DNA of 64,000 nt from JBDNJM01 sp041687755 (GCA_041687755.1 JBDNJM010000203.1:1-64000), one strand, 5' to 3'. Numbered from the stretch's first letter, positions 1 to 8,852 are shown. Notes: generated by a model from the letters alone, not told the origin. A program made the numbers and translations.

Positions 1-303
1 GAAATCTGCGGTGCAGGGCACCAAGAGCGGCGCGAAGAGAGCTGCGCGCGGAAAGCGCTAGCTCGCAGCACCAGGCCCGGCAACGCGAGACGGTCCCTTT
101 CGCGCCGGGCGAGCGAAGCCTGCTCCGTCTGGCCGGTGGAAACGTGCCTGGCACCGTATCCTTCCCCCCGGCCAGACGGAGCAGGCTTCGCTCGCCCGGC
201 GCGAAAGGGACCGTCTCGCGTTGCCGGGCCTGGTGCTGCGAGCTAGCGCTTTCCGCGCGCAGCTCTCTTCGCGCCGCTCTTGGTGCCCTGCACCGCAGAT
301 TTC
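1..303. repeat. Perfect 136-bp inverted repeat with 31-bp loop at window edge
   Basis: Bases 1-136 are the exact reverse complement of 168-303, with a 31-base spacer at 137-167. The right arm holds the last ~60 bp and stop codon of the DUF1801 gene at 243-808, so the left arm carries a mirrored copy of that gene end reading rightward to a TAG at 59-61. The loop and first stem bases contain one copy of the 32-bp GTGCCTGGCAC element also found at 44201-44329. The arm reaches base 1, so it may continue outside the window. It may be a real tail-to-tail duplication or an assembly fold-back at a contig end. Confidence 0.9.
138..169 (+). repeat. Dispersed 32-bp palindrome-core repeat, copy 1
   Basis: This 32-bp unit centres on the 11-bp palindrome GTGCCTGGCAC, preceded by GGAAAC and followed by an ATCCTTCCCCCC-type tail. 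It matches 44291-44322 at 31 of 32 bases and 44208-44239 in reverse complement. Like REP elements it sits just past a gene end. Whether it is mobile cannot be told from this window. Confidence 0.75.
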
Positions 304-808
304 TGGGCAGTCTTCTTTGACACCTTCTTCGCGGCCTTTTAGCCGCTTTCTTAGCAGCCGGTCGCTTACCGGAGCCGCCGCTCGAGCGCGTGTCGAGCAC
401 GCTCTCGCAGTGGGCGAGGAACTTCGCGGCCGGGATCCGGCGGATGGCCTCGAGCTTCTTAAAGCGCACGCAGGCCTTGCCCATGTCCAGCTTCTTGCCG
501 GTCTTGGCCCAGGCCTTGCGGAACCACTCCTCCTGCTCCGGCACGTGGTAGACGCACCGATAGATCGCCATGTGGTTCCTCTGGCTGGCGATGTTCGCGA
601 ACGGCACCGGCAGCTTCGGGTTGCAGTGGTAGCCCGCGGGGAACACGCGATGGGGAACGTGGTAGCTCAGCATCCCGTCCCCGATGCCTTCCTCGTAGTC
701 CTTGTCGAGGTTGAAGAGGATCACCTTGCGGATGGTCTCGATGGCCTTGCGCCGATCTTCGGGAAGGGCGTGGAGGTACTCCGGTACGGTGGTAGCCTTG
801 CTTTTCAT
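243..808 (-). pseudogene. DUF1801-family protein, single frameshift near the 3' end
   Basis: Read from ATG at 808 the product begins MKSKATTVPEYLHALPEDRR and continues with VPFANIASQRNHMAIYRC, typical of the DUF1801 (YdhG-like) fold of small cytoplasmic proteins of unclear function. The frame is open to about 340, where an AAAA run on the coding strand (337-340) is one base short. Restoring it gives a Lys/Ala-rich tail of the KKAAKKVSKKTAQKS type and a TAG at 243-245. The span of 566 bp is two bases over a multiple of three, as expected for one lost base. A basic AK-rich C-terminus is common in this family and suggests nucleic-acid contact. The 3' end lies inside the inverted repeat. Sequencing error or real lesion cannot be separated here. 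Confidence 0.75.
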
Positions 809-903
809 GGTTGCATTGTGGCCTCCCGCACGCTTTTCGCGGGGGGGGGCAGCCCGACCCTCTTCCTCTTCCTGGACAAGCACCTTGGGCTTCAACAAGC
901 ACC

Positions 904-1268
904 ATGGAACTGCTCGACTTCGACCACGTTCAACTCGCCATGCCCGCCGGTGAAGAGCCGCGCGCGCGGGGGCGTTCTACGGCGAGCTGTTGGGGATCCC
1001 CGAGGTCCCCAAGCCGGAACCCCTGCGCGCGCGCGGCGGCGCCTGGTTCGAGTCCGGGGCGCTGCGGCTGCACCTCGGCGTGGAGCCGGGCTTTCGGCCG
1101 GCGCGCAAGGCGCATCCCGCGATTCGCATGCGCGGGCTGGCGGACCTGCCTGAGTGGGCGCTGGCCGCGGGGCTCGCGCGGGGTGAGATCGAGGACCTGC
1201 AGGGGGTGGAGCAGATGTTCCTCGACGATCCCTTCGGTAACCGGATCGAGTTCGTCGGCGCCGGCTGA
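904..1268 (+). pseudogene. Glyoxalase/VOC-family protein, frameshifted
   Basis: Starting at ATG 904 the product reads MELLDFDHVQLAMPAGEEP, then must change frame in a GGGGG run (968-972) to give AFYGELLGIPEVPKPEPL and finally FLDDPFGNRIEFVGAG. The opening beta strand, the FYxxLLG segment and the closing DPFGNRIEF are hallmarks of a single VOC module of about 121 residues. The VOC superfamily covers glyoxalases, dioxygenases and resistance proteins, so no substrate is assigned. It is divergent from the DUF1801 gene with about 95 bp between them. The length is one base short of a whole reading frame, so a homopolymer sequencing error is the simplest explanation. Confidence 0.72.
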
Positions 1269-1453
1269 TCGGCTGGCGTCAGGCATCGGTCGATCGCCTT
1301 GGAGCGGTCGCCCGCGCTCGGGGAGGCTCTGGGAGCTCGGGATGGGCCCGCCGGTCAGGGCCTGGGCGCGACTCGGCGCGCGGGCCGTCCTGGAGGCGGT
1401 CCTCGGCGGCGTCGGGGGCCCCCGCGGCGGGCCGACGGGTTAGGGTCTGCGGC

Positions 1454-3643
1454 ATGTGGAACCGTCGCTGCCCCCGGACCGCGCGCGTCGCGGGTCTGAT
1501 CGCCGCCGTCCTGACGTTGCCTGGCCTCGCGGGCTGTGGCCGTGAGAGCGGGGGCGGCACGACCTCTCCCGAAGCGCAGCAGCCGGGCCGCGCGGCGCTG
1601 ACCTACCTGCGCGACGTGCCCCTGTCCGCGCTCGAGCAGTTCGAGTTCGAGACCGACACCCATAGCCGGCTCGAGGCCTTGGCGGCCGGCGAAGGCACAT
1701 TCGAGCTCGTCCAGCGCTTTCGCCCGAACGGCTGGCGCGCGGGGCCGTTGCCGGACAGCTTGGAGGCACAGCTGGTGGTGACGCCGGTCGTGCACGGGTT
1801 CGAGCAGGACGGGGATCAGAGCATGGGCGGGCCCTCAGGCTCTTGGCGAAAGGTCGCCGCCAAGTCGGTGCAGCTGGCGGGCGTGCTGCCGTCGGGCAAG
1901 GCGTACTCGGTGCTCGACAACAAGCTGTTCATCGCCAAGGCCTCGCGCCCGCTCGAGACGCTTGAGCTGCGTCGCGTCGTCGCACCGCGGTTCGCGGGGG
2001 ACGGGACACCGACGGTGCTGATTCCGGGGCTCGCGGGTCCGGGCGCGCTGCTATTCGACGGGCACGGCGTGCGCGGGGAGGTCGAGCTGGACTCGGGCGC
2101 TGAACTCACGTTCACGACGGGCGCGAGCAGCAACGTGAAGAGCGAGGTGCTGGGACCGCTGCGCTTCGAGGTGCACGTGGACGGTGAACTGCTGGCGGAG
2201 TTCGAGCAGCCGCGCGCGTTCGAGTCGCCGGCCCAGTTTCGCCGCGTGGACCTCGGCGGCATCGAGAGCGGACGGAACCTGCTGGAGTTCCGCATGGTCG
2301 GAGCCGACGCGGTCGGTGCCGTGGTGGGCCCCCGAGTCGAGCTGCGGGAGGGGCGCCCGACGCGGGCGTCCGATCCGCGACCGGACGTGCTGTTGTTCAT
2401 CGCGGACACCTTCCGCGCGGACAACCTGACCTACTGGCACGGGCTGCCGGGCGGGCCGGAGAGCACGCTGACTCCGTTCCTCGACTCCTTGGCGGAGCGC
2501 TCGTTCAAGTTCAAGAACACCTGGTCCGCGGCCGCCGCGACGCTGCCGGGCCACGCGTCGATGTTCACGAGCATGTACCCGGCGCAGCACGGTCTGTATA
2601 CCCAGCGCCGCCAGCTGGCGCTCGACGCGCCGACCCTGGCGGCGGAGTTCACGGCGGCGGGGTACCGCACCGTGGCGATCACCGATGGCGGCAACTGCTC
2701 CGCGCTGTACGGCTTCGACCAGGGCTTCGAGACGTTCCTGGACGGCCCGACCGACATGCTGCGCACCGAGGCGGACGTGCGCCGCGCGCTCGACGTCGAC
2801 GATCCGCGGCCGCTGTTCCTGTTTGTTCAGACCTACCGGGTGCACACGCCCTACGAGCCGACCGGGGTCGGGCGCGCGCGCGTCGGGGATGCGTTCGACG
2901 TGCCCGAGTCCTACGACGCGCTGATGGAGCAGGGCGCGCCGCCGTCGGGCAAGCAGGGCGACAGCGAGCGCTTCGCGGAACCGCTGCGAGGCCTGTACCT
3001 GGCGGGCGTCGCGAGCTTCGACGCCGAGTTCGAGCAGATGTGGAAGACCTTCGAAGCCCACGGCTTCGGGGAGCAGCACGCCCTGGCGTTTACGAGCGAC
3101 CACGGCGAGGCGTTCGGCGAGCACGGCCGGCTCTGGCACGGCTTCTCGGCGCGCGAGCAGCAGCTGCGCGTGCCGCTGATGTTCAAAGGAGCGGGTGTCG
3201 AAGCCGGTGAGGACGAGAGCCTGGTCAGCCTGGTGGACCTGGCCCCGACGTTGGCTGCCCTCGCGGGCGTTGGGCGCGATGCCCTGTGGATCGGGCGCGA
3301 CCTGTTCGACAGCCCGCCGCGCGACGTGATCGGCGCCCAGGTCCTGGGCGGCGTCGTGTGGGATCAGGTCCTGATCGGGGCGGAGGGCAAGCTGCACCAG
3401 CGCTCGGCCGCCGGGACCGTCGGCGCCCTGGGACCGTTCACGTCGATTTTCGACGACCCGACTGAGAGCGACTCGATCCAACGCGACGATCCGCGCTGGC
3501 CTACCGCGTTCGAGGAGCGCGTGCAGCCGACTTGGGAGTTCCTGATCACGCCGATGCTGGGGGAGCTGGGGCGCGAGGTGAGCGCGGGCGAGCTGGCGGA
3601 GCTGCAGGCGCTCGGTTACCTGCTCGACGAAGATGAGGAGTAA
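1454..3643 (+). CDS. Sulfatase-fold (alkaline phosphatase superfamily) lipoprotein with Thr nucleophile
   Basis: The 729-residue product has a lipoprotein signal with lipobox LAGC near residue 28. A beta-rich N-terminal half of unknown type is followed by a sulfatase-fold domain from about residue 310. Metal ligands are visible at Asp318 in RPDVLLFIADTFRADN and at Asp549-His550 in TSDHGEAFGEHG. The nucleophile motif is AATLPGHASMFTSMYPAQHG, placing Thr363 where formylglycine sulfatases have Cys or Ser followed by PSR. This is therefore not a formylglycine sulfatase; phosphodiesterase, phosphonate or phosphoglycerol hydrolysis is more likely. It probably acts at the periplasmic face. The last 28 bp overlap the convergent GH113-like gene. 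Confidence 0.85.
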   Translation: MWNRRCPRTARVAGLIAAVLTLPGLAGCGRESGGGTTSPEAQQPGRAALTYLRDVPLSALEQFEFETDTHSRLEALAAGEGTFELVQRFRPNGWRAGPLPDSLEAQLVVTPVVHGFEQDGDQSMGGPSGSWRKVAAKSVQLAGVLPSGKAYSVLDNKLFIAKASRPLETLELRRVVAPRFAGDGTPTVLIPGLAGPGALLFDGHGVRGEVELDSGAELTFTTGASSNVKSEVLGPLRFEVHVDGELLAEFEQPRAFESPAQFRRVDLGGIESGRNLLEFRMVGADAVGAVVGPRVELREGRPTRASDPRPDVLLFIADTFRADNLTYWHGLPGGPESTLTPFLDSLAERSFKFKNTWSAAAATLPGHASMFTSMYPAQHGLYTQRRQLALDAPTLAAEFTAAGYRTVAITDGGNCSALYGFDQGFETFLDGPTDMLRTEADVRRALDVDDPRPLFLFVQTYRVHTPYEPTGVGRARVGDAFDVPESYDALMEQGAPPSGKQGDSERFAEPLRGLYLAGVASFDAEFEQMWKTFEAHGFGEQHALAFTSDHGEAFGEHGRLWHGFSAREQQLRVPLMFKGAGVEAGEDESLVSLVDLAPTLAALAGVGRDALWIGRDLFDSPPRDVIGAQVLGGVVWDQVLIGAEGKLHQRSAAGTVGALGPFTSIFDDPTESDSIQRDDPRWPTAFEERVQPTWEFLITPMLGELGREVSAGELAELQALGYLLDEDEE

Positions 3644-4716
3644 TCCGGGGTGGGCGCCAGCCAGCGCTCCCGCAGCAGGTCCAGCACGGCGGGCCGATCC
3701 AGAACGTAGTCCGCCCCCGGGGCCGGCCCAACGAACCACTTCCAAAGCAGCGCTCCGCGCAGCCATTCGGAGTGCTCGTCCATGATCTCGAGCGCGACGT
3801 CGAGGCATAGCTCCTGCAGGACGAGCTCTTCGCCCGAGGGCTCCGAGCGGCGCAGGCCATGCCCGCCGCGCCCGATCCAGGGTTCGTGGGCGGCGCCGGC
3901 GCACGCGTCGTAGCCGAGCTCGGTGAAGACCACGGGCTTGCCGGTGCGCTGCGACAGGCTGCGGCAGGCCTCAAGCCAGGGTGTCCACCCGGCCTGCAGC
4001 CGCGCACGCCCGCTCACTCCTTCGAGGCTTGCGTTCTTGGCCGCCAGCGGGAAGTAGGCCTGGACCCCGATGCAGTCCAGCGCATCCCAGAAGCGCACCT
4101 TGCGGAAGGCCGACCAGTTGGCGGCGTAGGTCAAGTGGGCGTCGGTGCGCTCGCGCACTCCAGCGATCAAGTCCCGCCAGAAGCGCTCATCGCGCGAGCC
4201 CAGGAAGCCCTCCAGCTCGGTCCCGACGGCGAAGCCGTCCGCGTCGGAGCAGATCTCCGCGACGCTCAGGATCCACTCGGAGTACGTCTCCCGGAAGCGC
4301 TCGAGGTCCTCTGTCTCGTCGAACCGGATCTCCCCGCGCCAGCTGAACGGGCTGCCCCAGTAGGCGAGGTGCGGTTTGACGAGAATCGACAAGCCGCGCT
4401 CCCGGGCCGCAGCGAGGGCGCCGGCCAGGTGCGCGGGCGGATTCTCAGGGTCGAGCGGGGACCAGGTGACCCGTCCGTCGTTGCGGATGGTCGCGTAGGG
4501 GTGGATGGCGACCCAGTTCACGCCGAACTCGGCCAGGCGCTCGAGCTCCGTGCCGAAATCGGGCGTGCCCCACTCCCGGCCGTTCGTCTGGCACGAGACG
4601 GTCATGCCGCGGACCGAGGCGTGGTCGTGGGGGAGCGGCGCTGCCACGGGAGTCTGCACCGCCGCGACCCCCAGGCACGGGAGCACGCCTATCACTGCAA
4701 TCAGGAGCTTGAGCAT
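3616..4716 (-). CDS. GH113-like secreted glycoside hydrolase
   Basis: A 366-residue protein with a Sec signal (MLKLLIAVIGVLPCLGVAA) and a TIM-barrel pattern typical of glycoside hydrolase family 113: GVNWVAIHPYATIRNDG near residue 66, KPHLAYWGSPFSWRGEI near 115, VGTELEGF and VFTELGYDA. Glu167 and Glu266 fit the acid/base and nucleophile of clan GH-A enzymes. Characterised GH113 members are beta-mannanases, so beta-mannan or a related hexose polymer is a plausible substrate, but many homologues are uncharacterised. It ends in a short Ser-rich tail that overlaps the convergent sulfatase-like gene by 28 bp. A TATGAT sequence lies about 11-16 bases upstream of the start on the coding strand. Confidence 0.85.
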   Translation of the reverse strand: MLKLLIAVIGVLPCLGVAAVQTPVAAPLPHDHASVRGMTVSCQTNGREWGTPDFGTELERLAEFGVNWVAIHPYATIRNDGRVTWSPLDPENPPAHLAGALAAARERGLSILVKPHLAYWGSPFSWRGEIRFDETEDLERFRETYSEWILSVAEICSDADGFAVGTELEGFLGSRDERFWRDLIAGVRERTDAHLTYAANWSAFRKVRFWDALDCIGVQAYFPLAAKNASLEGVSGRARLQAGWTPWLEACRSLSQRTGKPVVFTELGYDACAGAAHEPWIGRGGHGLRRSEPSGEELVLQELCLDVALEIMDEHSEWLRGALLWKWFVGPAPGADYVLDRPAVLDLLRERWLAPTPDYSSSSSSR

Positions 4717-4909
4717 GGCACGCTAGTATCATACGGATGCGGGAGCCACGCTCGCTCTGGCCCGCGCGTTCGGGCGGGCACAACAGGGCCCGCCCAAGTA
4801 CCGACCCACCGGGTGTCTGGCTGGGACGCCCCTTCAGACCCTGTAGCGCAGGTCTCAGGCCGAGCAACGAGTCCGTTTCCTTTCATTCCGGTACCTTTCC
4901 CCCAGACGC

Positions 4910-5356
4910 ATGTCCGACAACTCTGAAGCGACCGTCCAAGAGCTCTCCGTCCTGCTCGCCAGCAGCTACACGCTCTACCTCAAGACGCACAACTACCACT
5001 GGAACGTGACCGGGCCGATGTTCACGACCCTGCACACGGTGTTCGAGACCCAGTACACGGAGCTGGCCCTGGCCGTGGACGAGATCGCCGAGCGCATCCG
5101 CGCGCGGGGCGCCTTCGCGCCGGGCAGCTACACGGAGTTCGCGAGGCTGAGCACCGTAAAGGAGCCGACGAGCCGGCCCAAGGCGATCGACATGATTTCC
5201 GAGCTGGCGGCAGATCAGCACGAAATTGCGGCCTGCGCGTCGCGTCTGATCGCGGCGGCGGAGGCGGCCGGCGACCAGGCCTCGGGCGACCTCGGGGTGC
5301 GCCGCATGGAGCTGCATCAGAAGAACGCCTGGATGCTGACCAGCCACCTCGAGTAG
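4910..5356 (+). CDS. dps: Dps-family DNA-protection / ferritin-like protein
   Basis: A 148-residue ferritin-like protein with the Dps signature KTHNYHWNVTGPMFTTLH followed by VDEIAERIRA. His30, His42, Asp57 and Glu61 match the inter-subunit ferroxidase ligands of the family. Dps forms a 12-subunit shell that oxidises Fe(II) with hydrogen peroxide, stores iron and in many species binds DNA. The N-terminus is short and not Lys-rich, so direct DNA binding is uncertain. It is monocistronic: the next gene starts about 145 bp downstream and the upstream gene is divergent. No OxyR or Fur site is evident in the 190-bp leader. Confidence 0.93.
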   Translation: MSDNSEATVQELSVLLASSYTLYLKTHNYHWNVTGPMFTTLHTVFETQYTELALAVDEIAERIRARGAFAPGSYTEFARLSTVKEPTSRPKAIDMISELAADQHEIAACASRLIAAAEAAGDQASGDLGVRRMELHQKNAWMLTSHLE

Positions 5357-5501
5357 GGGGCGGCTGCCGCGGCGTGCGGGCCCGGGCCCGGGCGCCCGCT
5401 CCGCGCCCGCGGAGAAGCCCGCGCCGCGGCCGTGGACCAGCCTGTGCCGCGATGGCGGAGAATCCGCTCGGCCGGCGCCGCCGGCGCTCTAGCATGGAGT
5501 C

Positions 5502-5738
5502 ATGCAAGCGCTGCTGCTCGTTTTCCTCATCCTGCTGATCGTCGGGGCCGCCCGTGCGGGTGGTCCGCTGTTCGGCGGGCTGAAGGGCAGCCTGCCCAGC
5601 GCGCGGCGCTCGAAGTGCAGCGACTGCGTGCACGCCCGGAAGGTGTTCGACGACGGGACCCTGTGCGGGTTCGGCAAGTCCGAGACGTTCAAGAACTCCG
5701 TCCACGTTCAAAACTGCGTGGACCATCGTCGGAAGTGA
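5502..5738 (+). CDS. Small membrane-anchored Cys4 protein, unknown
   Basis: This 78-residue product starts with one hydrophobic segment (MQALLLVFLILLIVGAARAG), followed by a short soluble part with four cysteines: SKCSDCVHARKVFDDGTLCGF and HVQNCVD. The CxxC pair plus two later Cys could bind zinc or an iron-sulfur cluster on the face opposite the N-terminus. I do not recognise the family. Upstream sequence offers no strong ribosome-binding site, but the hydrophobic start and regular Cys spacing argue that it is real. No operon partner is apparent. Confidence 0.65.
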   Translation: MQALLLVFLILLIVGAARAGGPLFGGLKGSLPSARRSKCSDCVHARKVFDDGTLCGFGKSETFKNSVHVQNCVDHRRK

Positions 5739-6312
5739 GCGAGGAACACCTTGATCTCTGACTGCGGCTCAGGCGCCGCGCCCCGGGAAGGCCTCGAGGT
5801 TCCGCGCGCTCCAAGTTTCGCTGGGGCTGCCTCCGCTGCGGTGCGGATTCGCGACTGAGGCCGATCGGCCGTTCAGAAACCCCGCTCGGGGCGGTGCTTA
5901 AGGAATCGCACGGCGGTCGAGGGGGAGCCGGCCATCGGGCTGTGTGCGGGAGCACTTATGGTCCGCTCGCCCAAGCGAAGAAGGGGCCACAACACGAATC
6001 GAGGGAACACCCTTATCCTGGGCGGAGGCAACCCTCCAACCTCAGGGAACCCAATGGTCTCCCTCTGGGTCGAAAGGCCCACGAGGCCGTCCCTGCCCCG
6101 TCCTCCCGATTCTCCCCCCGATCGGCCGATCGAGTCCGCCTAGGCGTGCGGCTCGGCCCGGCCCCACGTCGCGCTCTGCCAAGGAGCCAGCGTGGGGCCA
6201 ACCGATCCGAAGTGAACGGCTTGGGCGCAGGTGTCGGGCGAGGACGCCCCGGATCAGAACTGCAGTTCCGTTCGACCCCACTTCTCTCTTCCCGGTCCCT
6301 TCGAACTCGCCC
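5739..6312. other. 574-bp non-coding stretch
   Basis: No convincing gene lies between the Cys4 protein and the secreted zincin; frames crossing it look random in composition. It holds a few inverted repeats, the clearest being GCCCCACG paired with CGTGGGGC about 22 bases apart near 6160-6200, and a CCCCG/CGGGG hairpin near 5880. Such a long leader before a large secreted protein could carry the promoter and untranslated regulatory structure, but no riboswitch class is recognised. Confidence 0.4.
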
Positions 6313-8742
6313 ATGCACCACAGCATCACCCCCCGTTCCCTGTTCGCCACCGGCGCCGCGCTCGCACTGTTCGCGCAGTCGGCTTCCGCCCAAGATCTCG
6401 ATCTCTCGGTCGTCGGCGACCAGCTGATTCAGTCCATCCAGTACGGCGACACGCGCCTCGTCGGCGAGCGTTCGACCATGCTGCGTGTCGGGGTGCAGGC
6501 CACGGGTACCATTCCGGCCGGCGCTGAATTCGACGGCCTGATGCGGATCTTCGTGGACGGCGCTGAGATCGAGGAGTCCCCGATCTACTCGATCAACGGC
6601 CCGCTCCCCATCTCGGACACCCTGGCGCTTGGGGATCTCGACAGCACGCTGAACTTCGTCTTCCGCGCTCCGCTCAGCCCGAACGTGGAGCTCGTTGCCG
6701 AGTTCAACGGGGCCGGGCCGAACCAGGTTCCTGAAGTCGACTTCGCGAACAACAGCTTCTCCAGCGGCATCGTCGAGTTCGAGTGCGCTGCGGTGCCGGA
6801 CATGATGTGGGTGCCGATCGACTACCGGCCCGGCGGAGGCGCGACGCCGAATCTGCCCGATCCCGCTCTGATCGAGCCGGGCGTCGGCGACAACTTCATC
6901 CAGGGCATCTACCCCACGAAGGACTGGGAGTACCGCCGCTCCGATGCGCCGAGCAAGCTATGGACCGGCAGCCTGAGTGGCTCGGGCTCGTCGTTGAACG
7001 CGTCGCTGCTGACGGACCTCCAGATGAGCGTCCCGCAGCCCGACCTGATCTACGGCTGGGTCCCTGGTGGCCTGCCCTACAACGGTCAGGCGATCGGTAT
7101 CCCTGGCCAGGCGGCGATGGGCAACACCCAGGCGACTCGTCACCAGCGCACCTTCGCGCACGAACTCGGGCACCTGTTTAACCTGCAGCATAACTCGACC
7201 GACGTCGTCGTCCCCGGCGTTGACGTGGAGCACCACTTGGCGATCACCCAGGGCCTTCCGCAGATCAAGATCAGCAAGAAGGACATCATGGCGGCCGGCC
7301 TGCTGACCCCGCAGGCCTGGATCGCGCCGAACTCCTACCAGGTCGTGCTGAACAACTCGATCTTCGCCTGCGCCGCGCCGCTCCTGGCGAGCGACCCGGG
7401 CGCGGAGCGCCTGCTGGTCACCGGCCTGTGGAACTCGGAAACCGGCGAGCTGGAGCTGAGCCCGGCCGTCGCGTTCCAGGGCGGGCGCGCGTCGGACGTG
7501 TACGCCAAGGAGGACAGCGACCTGCTCGTGCGCGCCTACCAGGGCGACACGATGGTCCAAGAGTCGGGCATCCAGGCCCGCCACGCCGTGGACTCCTGCT
7601 CCGTGTGCGCGGAGAGCGGCGCCGACTCCGAATTCTCGCCATCGCCCGTCTCGGCCTTCGTGCACGTGTTCCCCTCCGGGATCGACCACGAGACCGTCGA
7701 TCGCCTGGTGGTGGTCAACGCGCGCACCGGTGAAACGGTGTCGGAGCTGGTCCGCAGCAGCAACGCCCCGGAAGTGGCCTTCGTCACCCCGACTGCGGAC
7801 ACGCTGCTGGGTGAGAGCCTGAGCGTGTCCTGGAGCGGCAGCGACCTCGACGGCGACGACCTGACCTACTACCTGCGCTACAGCAACGACGGCGAGCGCT
7901 TCTCGCCCCTGGCGACCGCGGTCAAGGAGACCTCGATCACGATTCCGTTCGGCGAGCTCCCGGAGCTGCGCCCCGGCCGCGGCTTCCTCGAGCTGCTGGC
8001 GACCGACGGCCTCAATACGACGGTCGTGCGCACGGAAGGCCTGGGTGGCGAAGGCGGCACGCTGCTCGCCGCCGGCTCGAACCCGCCGATGGTTTACGTG
8101 CTCACGCCGGACACAGGCAAGAGCTTCCCGAAGGCCGGCACCGTGCTGCTGCACAGCTCGGGCTGGGACTTCGAAGACCTCGCGATCAACGGCTCGAGCA
8201 TCGTTTGGAGCAGTGATCTCGACGGCATCGTCGCCACCGGTCGCACGACCTCGACGGCGGGCCTCACTGTCGGCACCCACGTGCTGACCGTCACGGGTAC
8301 CGACCTCTCGGGCCTTTCGACCAGCGACACCACGACGGTCACGATCACCGATCGCGATCTGCCCGGCACGTCCGGCGAGATCTGCCAGGCCGACGTCGGC
8401 TTCGGCGGGCCCGGAACGGCGTCGCTCGAGTTCTGCGGCGGCGACCTCTCCAGCGGAACGACCGCGGACCTGCGGCTGACCGGCGGTGCGCCGAACGCGC
8501 TTCTGATCCTCGGCGTCGGCCCGATGAGCAACCCGATGCCGCTGTTCGGCGGAACGATGGTTCCCAGCCCGATCAACACCCTGATCGTCGATTCGACGGA
8601 CGCCACCGGCGCCTACTCGATCAACGGGGTCCTTGGTGGCGGCGGTCCCTTCTCGGTGTTCGCCCAGGCGATCATCGAGGACGCGGGTGTCACCGGCGGC
8701 TTCGCGTTCAGCAACGCGGTGCGCGCGGACTTCCTGCCCTAG
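6313..8742 (+). CDS. Large secreted zincin metalloprotease with Ig-like repeats
   Basis: The start is ATG 6313 because it opens a good Sec signal (MHHSITPRSLFATGAALALF, cleavage after SASA), giving 809 residues. An extended zincin site HELGHLFNLQH begins at His283 with Glu284 as general base, the HExxHxxxxxH form of metzincins. Downstream are two Ig/fibronectin-like modules with WSGSDLDGDDLTYYLRYS and WSSDLDGIVATGRT, about residues 490-680. A C-terminal ~125-residue module has paired Cys and ends FSNAVRADFLP, much like the end of the broken protein at 60404-63484. A secreted or surface protease is likely; the substrate is unknown. A strong hairpin follows the stop at 8809-8852. Confidence 0.82.
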   Translation: MHHSITPRSLFATGAALALFAQSASAQDLDLSVVGDQLIQSIQYGDTRLVGERSTMLRVGVQATGTIPAGAEFDGLMRIFVDGAEIEESPIYSINGPLPISDTLALGDLDSTLNFVFRAPLSPNVELVAEFNGAGPNQVPEVDFANNSFSSGIVEFECAAVPDMMWVPIDYRPGGGATPNLPDPALIEPGVGDNFIQGIYPTKDWEYRRSDAPSKLWTGSLSGSGSSLNASLLTDLQMSVPQPDLIYGWVPGGLPYNGQAIGIPGQAAMGNTQATRHQRTFAHELGHLFNLQHNSTDVVVPGVDVEHHLAITQGLPQIKISKKDIMAAGLLTPQAWIAPNSYQVVLNNSIFACAAPLLASDPGAERLLVTGLWNSETGELELSPAVAFQGGRASDVYAKEDSDLLVRAYQGDTMVQESGIQARHAVDSCSVCAESGADSEFSPSPVSAFVHVFPSGIDHETVDRLVVVNARTGETVSELVRSSNAPEVAFVTPTADTLLGESLSVSWSGSDLDGDDLTYYLRYSNDGERFSPLATAVKETSITIPFGELPELRPGRGFLELLATDGLNTTVVRTEGLGGEGGTLLAAGSNPPMVYVLTPDTGKSFPKAGTVLLHSSGWDFEDLAINGSSIVWSSDLDGIVATGRTTSTAGLTVGTHVLTVTGTDLSGLSTSDTTTVTITDRDLPGTSGEICQADVGFGGPGTASLEFCGGDLSSGTTADLRLTGGAPNALLILGVGPMSNPMPLFGGTMVPSPINTLIVDSTDATGAYSINGVLGGGGPFSVFAQAIIEDAGVTGGFAFSNAVRADFLP

Positions 8743-8808
8743 GTCGGGGGGGCTCGGGAGACGTTCACGCAGCGAGCCTCGCCTAGCCGTTTGGACCTCT
8801 AGCCACGA

Positions 8809-8852
8809 CAGCCGCCCGGGTCCGCTCCGTTTGGAGCGGGCCCGGGCGGCTG
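8809..8852 (+). terminator. Strong GC-rich hairpin after the secreted zincin
   Basis: Two 20-base arms (8809-8828 and 8833-8852) pair with one G-T type mismatch around a four-base loop GTTT. No T-run follows, so this is a stem-only terminator or an mRNA-stabilising structure. It lies 67 bp after the stop at 8742 and before the MFS gene at 8885, so it should insulate the two genes. Confidence 0.7.

Noticed and set aside
2051..3904. Long open frame antisense to the sulfatase-fold gene
   Set aside because: Composition typical of GC-rich antisense frames; the sense strand has full motif support.
5739..6312. Riboswitch in the long leader of the secreted zincin
   Set aside because: Some inverted repeats exist but no conserved core of a known class could be recognised.
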